Shown piece by piece: positions 53,193 to 61,972 of a stretch of DNA of 64,000 nucleotides. A program made the position numbers and the translations under genes. The stretch spans positions 62,001 to 126,000 of the forward strand of contig NZ_JBFLVD010000006.1 in NCBI RefSeq assembly GCF_040750395.1, read 5' to 3'. A model generated the notes under the pieces. The model was not told where the DNA came from, did no database searches, and saw only the letters and a list, made by a program, of their open reading frames with translations. Position 1 is the first letter of the stretch. Each line of letters opens with the position of its first letter. The stretch comes from Scandinavium sp002470465 (GTDB lineage: Bacteria; Pseudomonadota; Gammaproteobacteria; Enterobacterales; Enterobacteriaceae).

Positions 53193-55427
53193 ATGGTTGC
53201 GGTACGCAGTGCACATCTTAATAAAGCTGGGGAGTTCGATCCGGTTAAATGGATAGCAAGCCTGGGCATTTCCAGCCAGCAGTCGTGTGAACGCTTAGCC
53301 GAAACATGGACCTATTGTCGCGAACAAACCCTCAATCACCCTGACGCGGAGCTGCTGCTGTGGCGCGGCGTCGAGATGGTCGAAATCCTCTCTATGCTGA
53401 ACATGGATATCGATTCCCTGCGGGCTGCGTTGTTGTTCCCGCTCGTGGTCGGCGATGTGGTCAGCGAAGAGACGCTGGAAGCGAGCGCCGGCAAATCCAT
53501 CGTCACGCTGATTCACGGCGTGCGCGACATGGCTGCTATTCGCCAGCTGAAAGCGACCCACAATGATTCTGTCTCTTCGGAGCAGGTCGATAACGTGCGC
53601 CGCATGCTGCTGGCGATGGTCGACGATTTCCGCTGCGTGGTCATCAAGCTTGCCGAGCGCATTGCGCATCTACGTGAAGTGAAGGACGCGCCTGAAGACG
53701 AGCGCGTGCTGGCGGCAAAAGAATGTACCAACATCTACGCGCCGCTGGCGAACCGTCTCGGTATCGGTCAGCTGAAGTGGGAGCTCGAGGATTACTGCTT
53801 CCGCTACCTGCACCCGGCGGAGTACAAGCGCATCGCCAAACTGCTGCACGAGCGCCGTATCGACCGCGAGCACTACATCGACGAGTTCGTCGGCACGCTG
53901 CGCGCCTCCATCAAAGAAGAGGGCGTGAAGGCCGAGGTCTACGGGCGACCGAAACACATCTACAGCATCTGGCGCAAAATGCAGAAGAAGCATTTGCAGT
54001 TCGATGAGCTGTTTGACGTGCGTGCGGTACGCATCGTTGCTGAGCGTTTGCAGGACTGCTATGCGGCGCTGGGTATTGTGCATACCCATTTCCGCCATCT
54101 GCCGGACGAGTTCGACGATTACGTCGCTAACCCAAAACCGAACGGCTACCAGTCGATTCACACCGTTGTGTTAGGGCCGGGTGGTAAAACGGTCGAAATT
54201 CAGATCCGTACCCGTCAGATGCACGAAGAGTCTGAGCTTGGCGTGGCGGCGCACTGGAAATACAAAGAGGGCGCGGCTTCCAGCGGCGCTCGCGGTCACG
54301 AAGATCGTATCGCGTGGCTGCGTAAGCTGATTGCCTGGCAGGAAGAGATGGCGGATTCGGGCGAAATGCTCGACGAAGTGCGCAGCCAGGTATTCGACGA
54401 TCGGGTGTACGTCTTTACCCCGAAAGGCGACGTAGTGGACTTGCCTGCGGGCTCCACGCCGCTCGATTTTGCCTACCATATCCACAGCGATGTCGGTCAC
54501 CGTTGTATTGGAGCGAAAATCAGCGGGCGTATCGTGCCGTTCACCTACCAGCTGCAGATGGGCGATCAGATTGAAATCATCACCCAGAAGCAGCCGAACC
54601 CAAGCCGCGACTGGCTGAATCCGAACCTTGGCTACGTTACCACCAGCCGCGGGCGCTCGAAAATTCACGCCTGGTTCCGCAAACAGGATCGCGATAAAAA
54701 CATTCTCGCCGGCCGCCAGATCCTTGACGACGAGCTGGAACGCCTCGGCATCAACCTGAAGGAAGCCGAGAAGCACCTGCTGCCGCGCTACAACTTCAAT
54801 GAACTGGACGAGCTGCTGGCGGCGATTGGCGGCGGCGATATTCGCCTCAATCAGATGGTGAACTTCCTGCAGGGCCAGTTCAACAAGCCGAGCGCGGCGG
54901 AGCAGGACGCGGCAGCGCTGAAGCAGCTTCAGCAGAAAACTTACAACCCGCAGCAGAATCGCAAGAAAGACGACGGGCGCGTGGTCGTGGAAGGCGTGGG
55001 CAATCTGATGCACCATATTGCGCGCTGCTGCCAGCCCATTCCGGGCGATGAAATCGTCGGATTTATCACCCAGGGGCGCGGGATCTCCGTGCATCGTGCC
55101 GACTGCGACCAGCTGGTGGAACTGCAATCCCACGCGCCGGAACGCATTGTGGATGCCGTCTGGGGCGAAAGCTACTCTGCCGGGTATTCGCTGGTGGTCC
55201 GCGTACAGGCCAACGATCGCAGCGGCTTGTTGCGTGATATCACCACGATCCTCGCCAACGAGAAGGTTAACGTGCTGGGCGTGGCCAGCCGCAGCGATAC
55301 GAAGCAGCAGTTGGCCACTATCGACATGACCATCGAAATCTACAACCTGCAGGTGCTGGGCCGCGTGCTTGGCAAGCTGAACCAGGTACCGGACGTGATT
55401 GACGCTCGCCGTCTGCACGGCGGATGA
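53193..55427 (+). CDS. relA: (p)ppGpp synthetase I RelA
   Basis: The 744-residue ribosome-bound synthase makes (p)ppGpp from ATP and GTP/GDP when uncharged tRNA enters the A site. Order: degenerate hydrolase domain (no HD pair), synthetase domain (YGRPKHIYSIWRKMQKK, with FDELFDVRAVRI), TGS (VFTPKGDVVDLPAGSTP), helical and zinc-finger regions (HHIARCCQPIPGDE), and ACT at the end. ATG at 53193 follows AAGGAGAGGA and gives the E. coli length; an in-frame upstream ATG lacks a ribosome site. Confidence 0.97.
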   Translation: MVAVRSAHLNKAGEFDPVKWIASLGISSQQSCERLAETWTYCREQTLNHPDAELLLWRGVEMVEILSMLNMDIDSLRAALLFPLVVGDVVSEETLEASAGKSIVTLIHGVRDMAAIRQLKATHNDSVSSEQVDNVRRMLLAMVDDFRCVVIKLAERIAHLREVKDAPEDERVLAAKECTNIYAPLANRLGIGQLKWELEDYCFRYLHPAEYKRIAKLLHERRIDREHYIDEFVGTLRASIKEEGVKAEVYGRPKHIYSIWRKMQKKHLQFDELFDVRAVRIVAERLQDCYAALGIVHTHFRHLPDEFDDYVANPKPNGYQSIHTVVLGPGGKTVEIQIRTRQMHEESELGVAAHWKYKEGAASSGARGHEDRIAWLRKLIAWQEEMADSGEMLDEVRSQVFDDRVYVFTPKGDVVDLPAGSTPLDFAYHIHSDVGHRCIGAKISGRIVPFTYQLQMGDQIEIITQKQPNPSRDWLNPNLGYVTTSRGRSKIHAWFRKQDRDKNILAGRQILDDELERLGINLKEAEKHLLPRYNFNELDELLAAIGGGDIRLNQMVNFLQGQFNKPSAAEQDAAALKQLQQKTYNPQQNRKKDDGRVVVEGVGNLMHHIARCCQPIPGDEIVGFITQGRGISVHRADCDQLVELQSHAPERIVDAVWGESYSAGYSLVVRVQANDRSGLLRDITTILANEKVNVLGVASRSDTKQQLATIDMTIEIYNLQVLGRVLGKLNQVPDVIDARRLHGG

Positions 55428-55440
55428 GCGCATAATTTTT

Positions 55441-55509
55441 CGTAGGCCGGATCAGGTGTTGCCGCCATCCGGCATTTTCCCCGGCGGCGCACTGCTTGCC
55501 GGGGCTACG
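55441..55509. repeat. REP/BIME element between relA and mazG
   Basis: CGTAGGCCGGAT...ATCCGGCA is a REP palindrome; a second one of the CCCCGGC/GCCGGGG type follows directly in opposite sense, making a two-unit BIME. Confidence 0.85.
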
Positions 55510-55532
55510 TTCTTTTTCATCAGGATATAAAA

Positions 55533-56324
55533 ATGAATCAAATCGACCGCCTGCTCGGCATCATGAAGCGTCTGCGAGACCCGGAAAACGGCTGTCCGTG
55601 GGACAAAGAGCAGACTTTCGCCACCATCGCGCCATACACCCTCGAAGAAACCTACGAAGTGCTGGACGCCATCAGCCGTGAAGATTTTGACGACCTGCGT
55701 GGCGAGCTTGGCGATCTGCTGTTCCAGGTGGTGTTCTACGCGCAGATGGCGCAGGAGGAAGGGCGCTTTAACTTCGATGATATCTGCGCCGCCATCAGCG
55801 ACAAGCTCGAACGTCGCCATCCGCATATCTTTGGCGATGCGACCGCGGGCAACAGCGCGGAAGTGCTGGAACGCTGGGAAGCCATTAAAAGTGCTGAACG
55901 TGCCGAAAAAGCTCAGCACTCGGCGCTCGACGATATTCCGCACAGCCTGCCTGCGCTGATGCGTTCCCATAAAATCCAGAAGCGCGTCTCTGCCGTGGGC
56001 TTCGACTGGACGTCGCTTGGCCCGGTGCTCGACAAAGTCTACGAAGAGATCGACGAAGTGATACACGAGGCCAAACAGGCCGTCATTGACGAAGCAAAGC
56101 TCGAAGAGGAGATGGGCGACCTGCTGTTCGCAACGGTCAATCTGTCCCGCCATTTAGGCGTCAAAGCCGAGACGGCGTTACAAAAAGCCAACCTCAAATT
56201 CGAGCGTCGTTTCCGGGAAGTAGAACGGATTGTTGCCGCGCGAGGCCTGGAAATGACCGGAATTGACCTCGAAGCGATGGAAAGCGTGTGGCAGGAGGTA
56301 AAACGGCAGGAAACTGATCTCTAA
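55533..56324 (+). CDS. mazG: Nucleoside triphosphate pyrophosphohydrolase MazG
   Basis: The 263-residue enzyme hydrolyses all NTPs and dNTPs to monophosphates and PPi, and is reported to lower ppGpp effects. It has two MazG repeats; EELGDLLFQVVFYAQMA-like helices carry the Mg2+-binding EExxxELGD pattern in the N-terminal half, and EEEMGDLLFATVNLSRHL in the C-terminal one. The E. coli mazEF toxin-antitoxin genes that sit between relA and mazG are absent here; a BIME takes that place. Confidence 0.95.
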   Translation: MNQIDRLLGIMKRLRDPENGCPWDKEQTFATIAPYTLEETYEVLDAISREDFDDLRGELGDLLFQVVFYAQMAQEEGRFNFDDICAAISDKLERRHPHIFGDATAGNSAEVLERWEAIKSAERAEKAQHSALDDIPHSLPALMRSHKIQKRVSAVGFDWTSLGPVLDKVYEEIDEVIHEAKQAVIDEAKLEEEMGDLLFATVNLSRHLGVKAETALQKANLKFERRFREVERIVAARGLEMTGIDLEAMESVWQEVKRQETDL

Positions 56325-56336
56325 CACTTTTTTGCG

Positions 56337-56380
56337 ATCAAGCGCGATTTGTGTGATTTTTAAAATGACAAGCGCTTGAT
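56337..56380. promoter_or_regulatory. Inverted repeat upstream of pyrG
   Basis: ATCAAGCGC at 56337-56345 and its inverse GCGCTTGAT at 56372-56380 flank 26 AT-rich bases. It could be the mazG terminator region or an operator for pyrG. Confidence 0.4.
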
Positions 56381-56466
56381 TTGCGTCAAAAACATTTACC
56401 CAAAAGGGGCTATTTTCTCACTCCTTATCTTGCTTGAGCCTGGGAATGGAGGCGAAGAATGAATGT

Positions 56467-56495
56467 TTGTAGCGCTCGCCGTGTTCGGGTATACT
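56467..56495 (+). promoter_or_regulatory. pyrG promoter
   Basis: TTGTAG and TATACT are exactly 17 bases apart, 52 bases before the pyrG start codon, with an ACTACTTTCCC start region. Confidence 0.7.
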
Positions 56496-56547
56496 ACTTT
56501 CCCGTCCTGGTTATTCCATCATTCCAACCTAACTTCTCAGGTTCAGC

Positions 56548-58185
56548 ATGACAACGAACTATATTTTTGTGACCGGCGGGGTCGTATCCTCTCTGGGTAA
56601 AGGCATTGCAGCCGCCTCCCTCGCAGCCATCCTCGAAGCCCGTGGCCTTAACGTGACCATGATGAAACTGGATCCGTACATCAACGTCGATCCGGGCACC
56701 ATGAGTCCTATCCAGCACGGGGAAGTGTTCGTTACTGAAGACGGCGCTGAAACTGACCTGGACCTGGGTCACTACGAGCGTTTCATTCGCACCAAAATGA
56801 CTCGCCGCAACAACTTCACCACTGGCCGTATCTACTCTGACGTCCTGCGCAAAGAGCGCCGTGGCGATTACCTGGGCGCAACCGTTCAGGTTATCCCGCA
56901 CATCACCAATGCCATTAAAGAACGCGTACTTGCGGGCGGTGAAGGTCATGACGTGGTGCTGGTAGAAATCGGCGGTACCGTAGGTGATATCGAATCCCTG
57001 CCGTTCCTCGAAGCGATTCGCCAGCTGGCCGTGGATATCGGTCGTGAACATGCGCTGTTCATGCACCTGACTCTGGTGCCTTACCTGGCCGCGGCGGGTG
57101 AAGTCAAAACCAAGCCGACTCAGCACTCCGTGAAAGAGCTGCTCTCCATCGGTATTCAGCCAGACATTCTGATCTGCCGCTCCGATCGCGCCGTACCGGC
57201 CAACGAGCGTGCAAAAATTGCTTTGTTCTGTAACGTTCCAGAAAAAGCCGTTATTTCGATGAAAGACGTCGATTCCATTTATAAAATCCCGGGCCTGTTG
57301 AAATCACAGGGCCTGGACGATTATATTTGTAAACGATTCAGCTTGAACTGTCCGGAAGCCAATCTGTCAGAATGGGAACAGGTTATCTACGAAGAAGCTA
57401 ACCCGGCAGGTGAAGTCACGATTGGTATGGTCGGCAAGTACATTGAGCTGCCGGATGCCTATAAGTCCGTGATTGAAGCGCTGAAGCACGGTGGTCTGAA
57501 GAACCGCGTCTCCGTCAACATCAAGCTTATCGATTCGCAGGATGTTGAAACCCGCGGCGTAGAAATTCTGAAAGATCTGGACGCCATTCTGATCCCTGGC
57601 GGCTTCGGCTACCGCGGTGTTGAAGGTAAGATCGCGACCGCACGCTATGCGCGTGAAAACAATATTCCTTACCTCGGCATTTGCCTGGGTATGCAGGTTG
57701 CATTGATTGAGTTCGCTCGTCACGTAGCCGGGATGGAAAACGCCAACTCGACGGAATTTGTGCCAGACTGTAAGTACCCGGTTGTGGCCCTTATCACCGA
57801 ATGGCGTGACGAAGACGGGAATGTCGAAGTGCGTACTGAGAAAAGCGATCTCGGCGGCACCATGCGTCTGGGGGCTCAGGCCTGCCAGCTCAGCGACGAC
57901 AGCCTGGTTCGCAAGATGTACGGCGAAGAGACTATCACCGAGCGTCACCGTCACCGCTACGAAGTCAACAATATGCTGTTGAAACAGATTGAAGCTGCGG
58001 GCCTGCGCGTTGCGGGCCGTTCCGGGGATGATCAGTTGGTCGAGATCATCGAGGTGCCGAATCATCCGTGGTTCGTCGCCTGTCAGTTCCATCCGGAGTT
58101 TACTTCTACGCCGCGTGACGGGCATCCGCTGTTTGCAGGCTTCGTGAAAGCCGCCAGCGAATACCAGAAGCGTCAGGCGAAGTAA
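56548..58185 (+). CDS. pyrG: CTP synthase
   Basis: The 545-residue enzyme makes CTP from UTP, ATP and glutamine. The N-terminal synthetase starts TTNYIFVTGGVVSSLGKGIAAAS, and the C-terminal glutaminase has the nucleophile in LGICLGMQ (about C379) and the H-x-E pair in FHPEFTS. Length equals E. coli PyrG. eno lies 79 bases downstream, with a hairpin in between. Confidence 0.98.
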   Translation: MTTNYIFVTGGVVSSLGKGIAAASLAAILEARGLNVTMMKLDPYINVDPGTMSPIQHGEVFVTEDGAETDLDLGHYERFIRTKMTRRNNFTTGRIYSDVLRKERRGDYLGATVQVIPHITNAIKERVLAGGEGHDVVLVEIGGTVGDIESLPFLEAIRQLAVDIGREHALFMHLTLVPYLAAAGEVKTKPTQHSVKELLSIGIQPDILICRSDRAVPANERAKIALFCNVPEKAVISMKDVDSIYKIPGLLKSQGLDDYICKRFSLNCPEANLSEWEQVIYEEANPAGEVTIGMVGKYIELPDAYKSVIEALKHGGLKNRVSVNIKLIDSQDVETRGVEILKDLDAILIPGGFGYRGVEGKIATARYARENNIPYLGICLGMQVALIEFARHVAGMENANSTEFVPDCKYPVVALITEWRDEDGNVEVRTEKSDLGGTMRLGAQACQLSDDSLVRKMYGEETITERHRHRYEVNNMLLKQIEAAGLRVAGRSGDDQLVEIIEVPNHPWFVACQFHPEFTSTPRDGHPLFAGFVKAASEYQKRQAK

Positions 58186-58196
58186 AAAAGTTAGAA

Positions 58197-58226
58197 CGGC
58201 AGCGCCCCTGGTTGGGGCGCTGTTTG
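58197..58226 (+). terminator. Hairpin between pyrG and eno
   Basis: GCAGCGCCCC-TGGT-TGGGGCGCTG followed by TTTG is a strong stem with a weak U-run, suited to partial termination or to 3'-end protection between the two operon genes. Confidence 0.6.
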
Positions 58227-58264
58227 TCTGGAGTTTTAGTTTAACTTGTACTGAGGAAAACCTA

Positions 58265-59560
58265 ATGTCCAAAATCGTTAAAGTCATCGGTCGTGAAATC
58301 ATCGACTCCCGTGGTAACCCGACTGTTGAAGCCGAAGTACACCTGGAAGGTGGTTTCGTCGGTATGGCTGCTGCGCCGTCAGGTGCATCTACCGGTTCCC
58401 GCGAAGCGCTGGAGCTGCGTGATGGCGACAAATCCCGCTTCATGGGTAAAGGCGTACTGAAAGCAGTTGGCGCGGTAAACGGCCCAATTGCTCAGGCTAT
58501 CCTTGGCAAAGATGCCAAAGATCAGGCTGGCATCGACAAGATCATGATCGATCTGGACGGTACTGAAAACAAATCTAACTTCGGCGCTAACGCAATCCTG
58601 GCTGTGTCTCTGGCAAACGCCAAAGCGGCTGCAGCTTCTAAAGGTCAGCCGCTGTTCGAACACATCGCTGAGCTGAACGGCACCCCGGGCAAATACTCCA
58701 TGCCGGTTCCGATGATGAACATCATCAACGGCGGTGAGCACGCAGACAACAACGTTGATATTCAGGAATTCATGATTCAGCCAGTTGGCGCGAAATCCCT
58801 GAAAGAAGCGGTACGTATGGGTTCTGAAGTGTTCCATAACCTGGCTAAAGTTCTGAAAGCTAAAGGTATGAACACGGCTGTGGGTGACGAAGGTGGCTAC
58901 GCGCCAAACCTGGGTTCCAACGCAGAAGCGCTGGCTGTTATCGCTGAAGCGGTTAAAGCAGCAGGCTACGAGCTGGGCAAAGACATCACTCTGGCGATGG
59001 ACTGTGCAGCGTCTGAATTCTACAAAGACGGTAAATACGTTCTGGCTGGCGAAGGCAACAAAGCGTTCACCTCTGAAGAGTTCACTCACTTCCTGGAAGA
59101 CCTGACCAAACAGTACCCAATCGTCTCCATCGAAGATGGCCTGGACGAGTCTGACTGGGCTGGTTTCGCATACCAGACCAAAGTACTGGGCGACAAAATC
59201 CAGCTGGTGGGTGACGATCTGTTCGTAACCAACACCAAGATCCTGAAAGAAGGCATCGAGAAAGGCATTGTTAACTCTATCCTGATCAAATTCAACCAGA
59301 TCGGTTCCCTGACCGAAACTCTGGCTGCAATCAAGATGGCGAAAGACGCTGGCTACACCGCTGTCATCTCTCACCGTTCCGGTGAAACCGAAGATGCAAC
59401 CATCGCTGATCTGGCGGTAGGTACTGCAGCAGGCCAGATCAAAACCGGTTCCATGAGCCGTTCTGACCGTGTTGCTAAGTACAACCAGCTGATCCGTATC
59501 GAAGAAGCGCTGGGCGAAAAAGCACCTTACAACGGTCGTAAAGAGATCAAAGGTCAGTAA
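58265..59560 (+). CDS. eno: Enolase
   Basis: The 431-residue glycolytic enzyme interconverts 2-phosphoglycerate and phosphoenolpyruvate and is an RNase E degradosome component. The signature ILIKFNQIGSLTET contains the catalytic lysine, and SHRSGETED and DEGGYAPNLGS are seen. Codon use is strongly biased to major tRNAs (high expression). An efficient terminator follows. Confidence 0.98.
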   Translation: MSKIVKVIGREIIDSRGNPTVEAEVHLEGGFVGMAAAPSGASTGSREALELRDGDKSRFMGKGVLKAVGAVNGPIAQAILGKDAKDQAGIDKIMIDLDGTENKSNFGANAILAVSLANAKAAAASKGQPLFEHIAELNGTPGKYSMPVPMMNIINGGEHADNNVDIQEFMIQPVGAKSLKEAVRMGSEVFHNLAKVLKAKGMNTAVGDEGGYAPNLGSNAEALAVIAEAVKAAGYELGKDITLAMDCAASEFYKDGKYVLAGEGNKAFTSEEFTHFLEDLTKQYPIVSIEDGLDESDWAGFAYQTKVLGDKIQLVGDDLFVTNTKILKEGIEKGIVNSILIKFNQIGSLTETLAAIKMAKDAGYTAVISHRSGETEDATIADLAVGTAAGQIKTGSMSRSDRVAKYNQLIRIEEALGEKAPYNGRKEIKGQ

Positions 59561-59580
59561 AACTGACTTTGGTTCTTAAT

Positions 59581-59609
59581 AAAAACCCGCTTCGGCGGGT
59601 TTTTTGTTT
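59581..59609. terminator. Terminator of eno
   Basis: AAAAACCCGC-TTC-GGCGGGTTTTTT is a compact GC stem with U-run, and A-run on the other side, so it could act both ways. Confidence 0.92.
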
Positions 59610-59690
59610 CCGCCATGAAGCAGCTCCCGCACATGACCTCAACGCTATCTTCTGCGATACTTACCGTTTACACCTTTCACAGAGACGACT

Positions 59691-60362
59691 ATGCAGTACC
59701 CGATTAACGAAATGTTCCAGACCCTGCAAGGCGAGGGTTACTTCACCGGCGTGCCTGCCATTTTTATTCGCTTACAGGGATGCCCGGTTGGCTGTGCGTG
59801 GTGTGATACCAAACATACCTGGGAGATGCTGGAAGATCGGGAAGTCTCTTTGTTCAGCATTCTGGCGAAAACCAAAGAGAGCGACAAATGGGGCGCGGGT
59901 ACGCCAGACGATTTGCTGACCGCCATCAGCCGTCAGGGCTGGACGGCGCGCCACGTGGTCATCACCGGCGGTGAGCCGTGTATCCATGATTTAACCCCGC
60001 TGACTACCCTGCTCGAACAGAACGGCTACAGCTGCCAGATTGAAACCAGCGGTACTCACGAAGTGCGCTGCTCCCACGCGACATGGGTGACCGTATCGCC
60101 GAAGGTGAATATGCGCGGCGGATACGAAGTCTTGTCTCAGGCGCTACATCGCGCGGATGAAATTAAGCACCCGGTTGGCCGCGTGCGTGATATCGAAGCG
60201 CTGGATGAACTGCTGGAAACGTTAACTGACGAAAAACAGCGCGTGATTGCCCTGCAGCCGATCAGCCAGAAGGATGACGCGACGCGCCTGTGCATTGAAA
60301 CCTGCATTGCCCGCAACTGGCGTTTGTCGATGCAGACGCACAAATACCTGAATATTGCCTGA
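59691..60362 (+). CDS. queE: 7-carboxy-7-deazaguanine synthase QueE
   Basis: The 223-residue radical SAM enzyme makes CDG in queuosine synthesis. The cluster cysteines form the CX3CX2C pattern C31, C35, C38 in QGCPVGCAWCDTKHTWE. Further GGEPCIHDL binds SAM. E. coli QueE additionally blocks division when strongly induced. Another queuosine gene, queF, is at 39812. Confidence 0.95.
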   Translation: MQYPINEMFQTLQGEGYFTGVPAIFIRLQGCPVGCAWCDTKHTWEMLEDREVSLFSILAKTKESDKWGAGTPDDLLTAISRQGWTARHVVITGGEPCIHDLTPLTTLLEQNGYSCQIETSGTHEVRCSHATWVTVSPKVNMRGGYEVLSQALHRADEIKHPVGRVRDIEALDELLETLTDEKQRVIALQPISQKDDATRLCIETCIARNWRLSMQTHKYLNIA

Positions 60363-60363
60363 C

Positions 60364-60394
60364 GAAAAAAAGCCCGGCAGCGCATTGCCGGGCC
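60364..60394 (-). terminator. Terminator of the ygcE transcript
   Basis: On the minus strand GCCCGGCA-ATGCGC-TGCCGGGC is followed by TTTTTTT just beside the convergent queE stop. Confidence 0.85.
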
Positions 60395-60410
60395 CTGGAA
60401 AATCCTGAAT

Positions 60411-60456
60411 CGTAGGCCGGGTAAGCTTGCGCACCCGGCAATTCGCCACCGGGCAC
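60411..60456. repeat. REP-type element
   Basis: GTAGGCCGGGTAAGC...GCACCCGGCA with a second GCCACCGGGCA unit lies between queE and ygcE. Confidence 0.75.
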
Positions 60457-60467
60457 TCTGCATAAGC

Positions 60468-61946
60468 TCACGCGTTCGACCAGCTCTGAATTGCATCCAC
60501 CTTGCTTAAATCTCCGTGGAACACTTCGTACGATTTTTTCAGAATCGGATCGGTGTGTTTGGTCAGATCTTTAAAGATCCCCTTATTCATTGCCTCATAG
60601 CGAGCGGCATGGGTGGCAACGGGGGTAAAGACATCTTTTACCCGAACCATATTATCGACCGCTTTCTGATACGACGGATACAGGCCAAGACCCACTGCCG
60701 TATTGATCGCCGCCCCCAGGCTGGCGCAGCCGTTGATCGCATTGCGCCGCGCTGGCATGTTGAAGACGTCGGCAAAAATCTGCATAAACAGGTCGCTGTT
60801 GGAGCCACCGCCGGTGATGATCACCTGCTTAGCCTGCTGCTGCATTTCACTCGTCATGCTGTCGTAGTTATTTTTCAGCGTCAGCGCGATGCTCTCAAGG
60901 ATGGAGCGGTAAATCCACGCGTAGTCCATCGTGGCGTTAAAGCCAATCATGATCCCGCGCTTGTACGGCTCCCACGGGTTGGTCAGCCAGTCGAGAACGG
61001 TCATCAGTCCGTCGCATCCTGGCGGGACGTGGCTGGCTTTTTGGTTGAGCAAATCCTCTGGCGAAATGCCTTGCGCTTGCGCATCCTGAATCAGTGATTC
61101 GCCCAGCATGTCGCGTAGCCAGCTGACGGTCCACATGCCTTTACGAATGCCGTAGCCTTCGTAGAGTAATGTTTCCGGAATGGAGGACATAATCGGCCAG
61201 TAAGCCTGCGGATCTTTTGGTAACGTCTTGCCGTTCATCATCAGGGCAATATAGGTGCCGAGCGAAATGACCGCTGTTTCATCGTCAAGCAAACCCGCAC
61301 CCAGGGCTTCTACGGCTTTATCGCTGGTGCTGCATACCACCGGCAGCCCTTGCGGGAAGCCCGTTGCTTTAGACGCTTCCGATGTGATGTGACCCAACAC
61401 CGTGCCCGGCATTTGCACATCAAAAAGCATTGTCCGCGGAATATTAAATTTCTCGAAGACGGCCGGGTCTTCGCTCCAGCTCCAGGTTTTGTAGTCCACC
61501 GGCCATTGACCGAAGTAGTTGGCGATATTGTCCTTACGCTCGCCGGTCAGGCGGTGGGAAAGATAGCCGGAGAAAGAGGTGACGTAAGCCACTTCGTCAT
61601 TTGTGTGTTCATAAGGCCGCGTCACGCGAGAGTCCTGCCAGCTGATGAGCTGCGCGGCGGGCGTGCCGTCCGCTTTTAACAACGCGCGGCAGCAGCGAAT
61701 GGAGCCTAAACCGATGCCGACGATGTTTTCCGGGCTTCCGCCAAACTGGCGCATCAAATCTTTTCCGGCGGCGCACAATGAGGTCCAGAGATCGTCGTCC
61801 GGGTGCTCTACCGTATCCGCATCCGGCGTGTACATGGGCTGCAGTAGCCCTTTACCTTCACAGACTACGTTGCCTTTCAGGTCGTACATCACAACTTTGG
61901 TACTCTGACTTCCGCCATCAATTCCAATGATGTATTTCTCAGACAT
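60468..61946 (-). CDS. ygcE: FGGY-family carbohydrate kinase YgcE
   Basis: The 492-residue protein is a sugar/polyol kinase of the FGGY family. ATP-phosphate motif IIGIDGGSQSTKVVMYD is at residues 6-22, and VIITGGGSNSDLFMQIFADVFNMPARR is the adenosine motif near residue 390. The substrate is not known in E. coli. AAGGAGAAGG precedes the start. The MFS carrier gene upstream on the same strand is 26 bases away, so carrier and kinase form an operon. Confidence 0.93.
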   Translation of the reverse strand: MSEKYIIGIDGGSQSTKVVMYDLKGNVVCEGKGLLQPMYTPDADTVEHPDDDLWTSLCAAGKDLMRQFGGSPENIVGIGLGSIRCCRALLKADGTPAAQLISWQDSRVTRPYEHTNDEVAYVTSFSGYLSHRLTGERKDNIANYFGQWPVDYKTWSWSEDPAVFEKFNIPRTMLFDVQMPGTVLGHITSEASKATGFPQGLPVVCSTSDKAVEALGAGLLDDETAVISLGTYIALMMNGKTLPKDPQAYWPIMSSIPETLLYEGYGIRKGMWTVSWLRDMLGESLIQDAQAQGISPEDLLNQKASHVPPGCDGLMTVLDWLTNPWEPYKRGIMIGFNATMDYAWIYRSILESIALTLKNNYDSMTSEMQQQAKQVIITGGGSNSDLFMQIFADVFNMPARRNAINGCASLGAAINTAVGLGLYPSYQKAVDNMVRVKDVFTPVATHAARYEAMNKGIFKDLTKHTDPILKKSYEVFHGDLSKVDAIQSWSNA

Positions 61947-61972
61947 TGTCCTTCTCCTTTAAATTGCCACCG

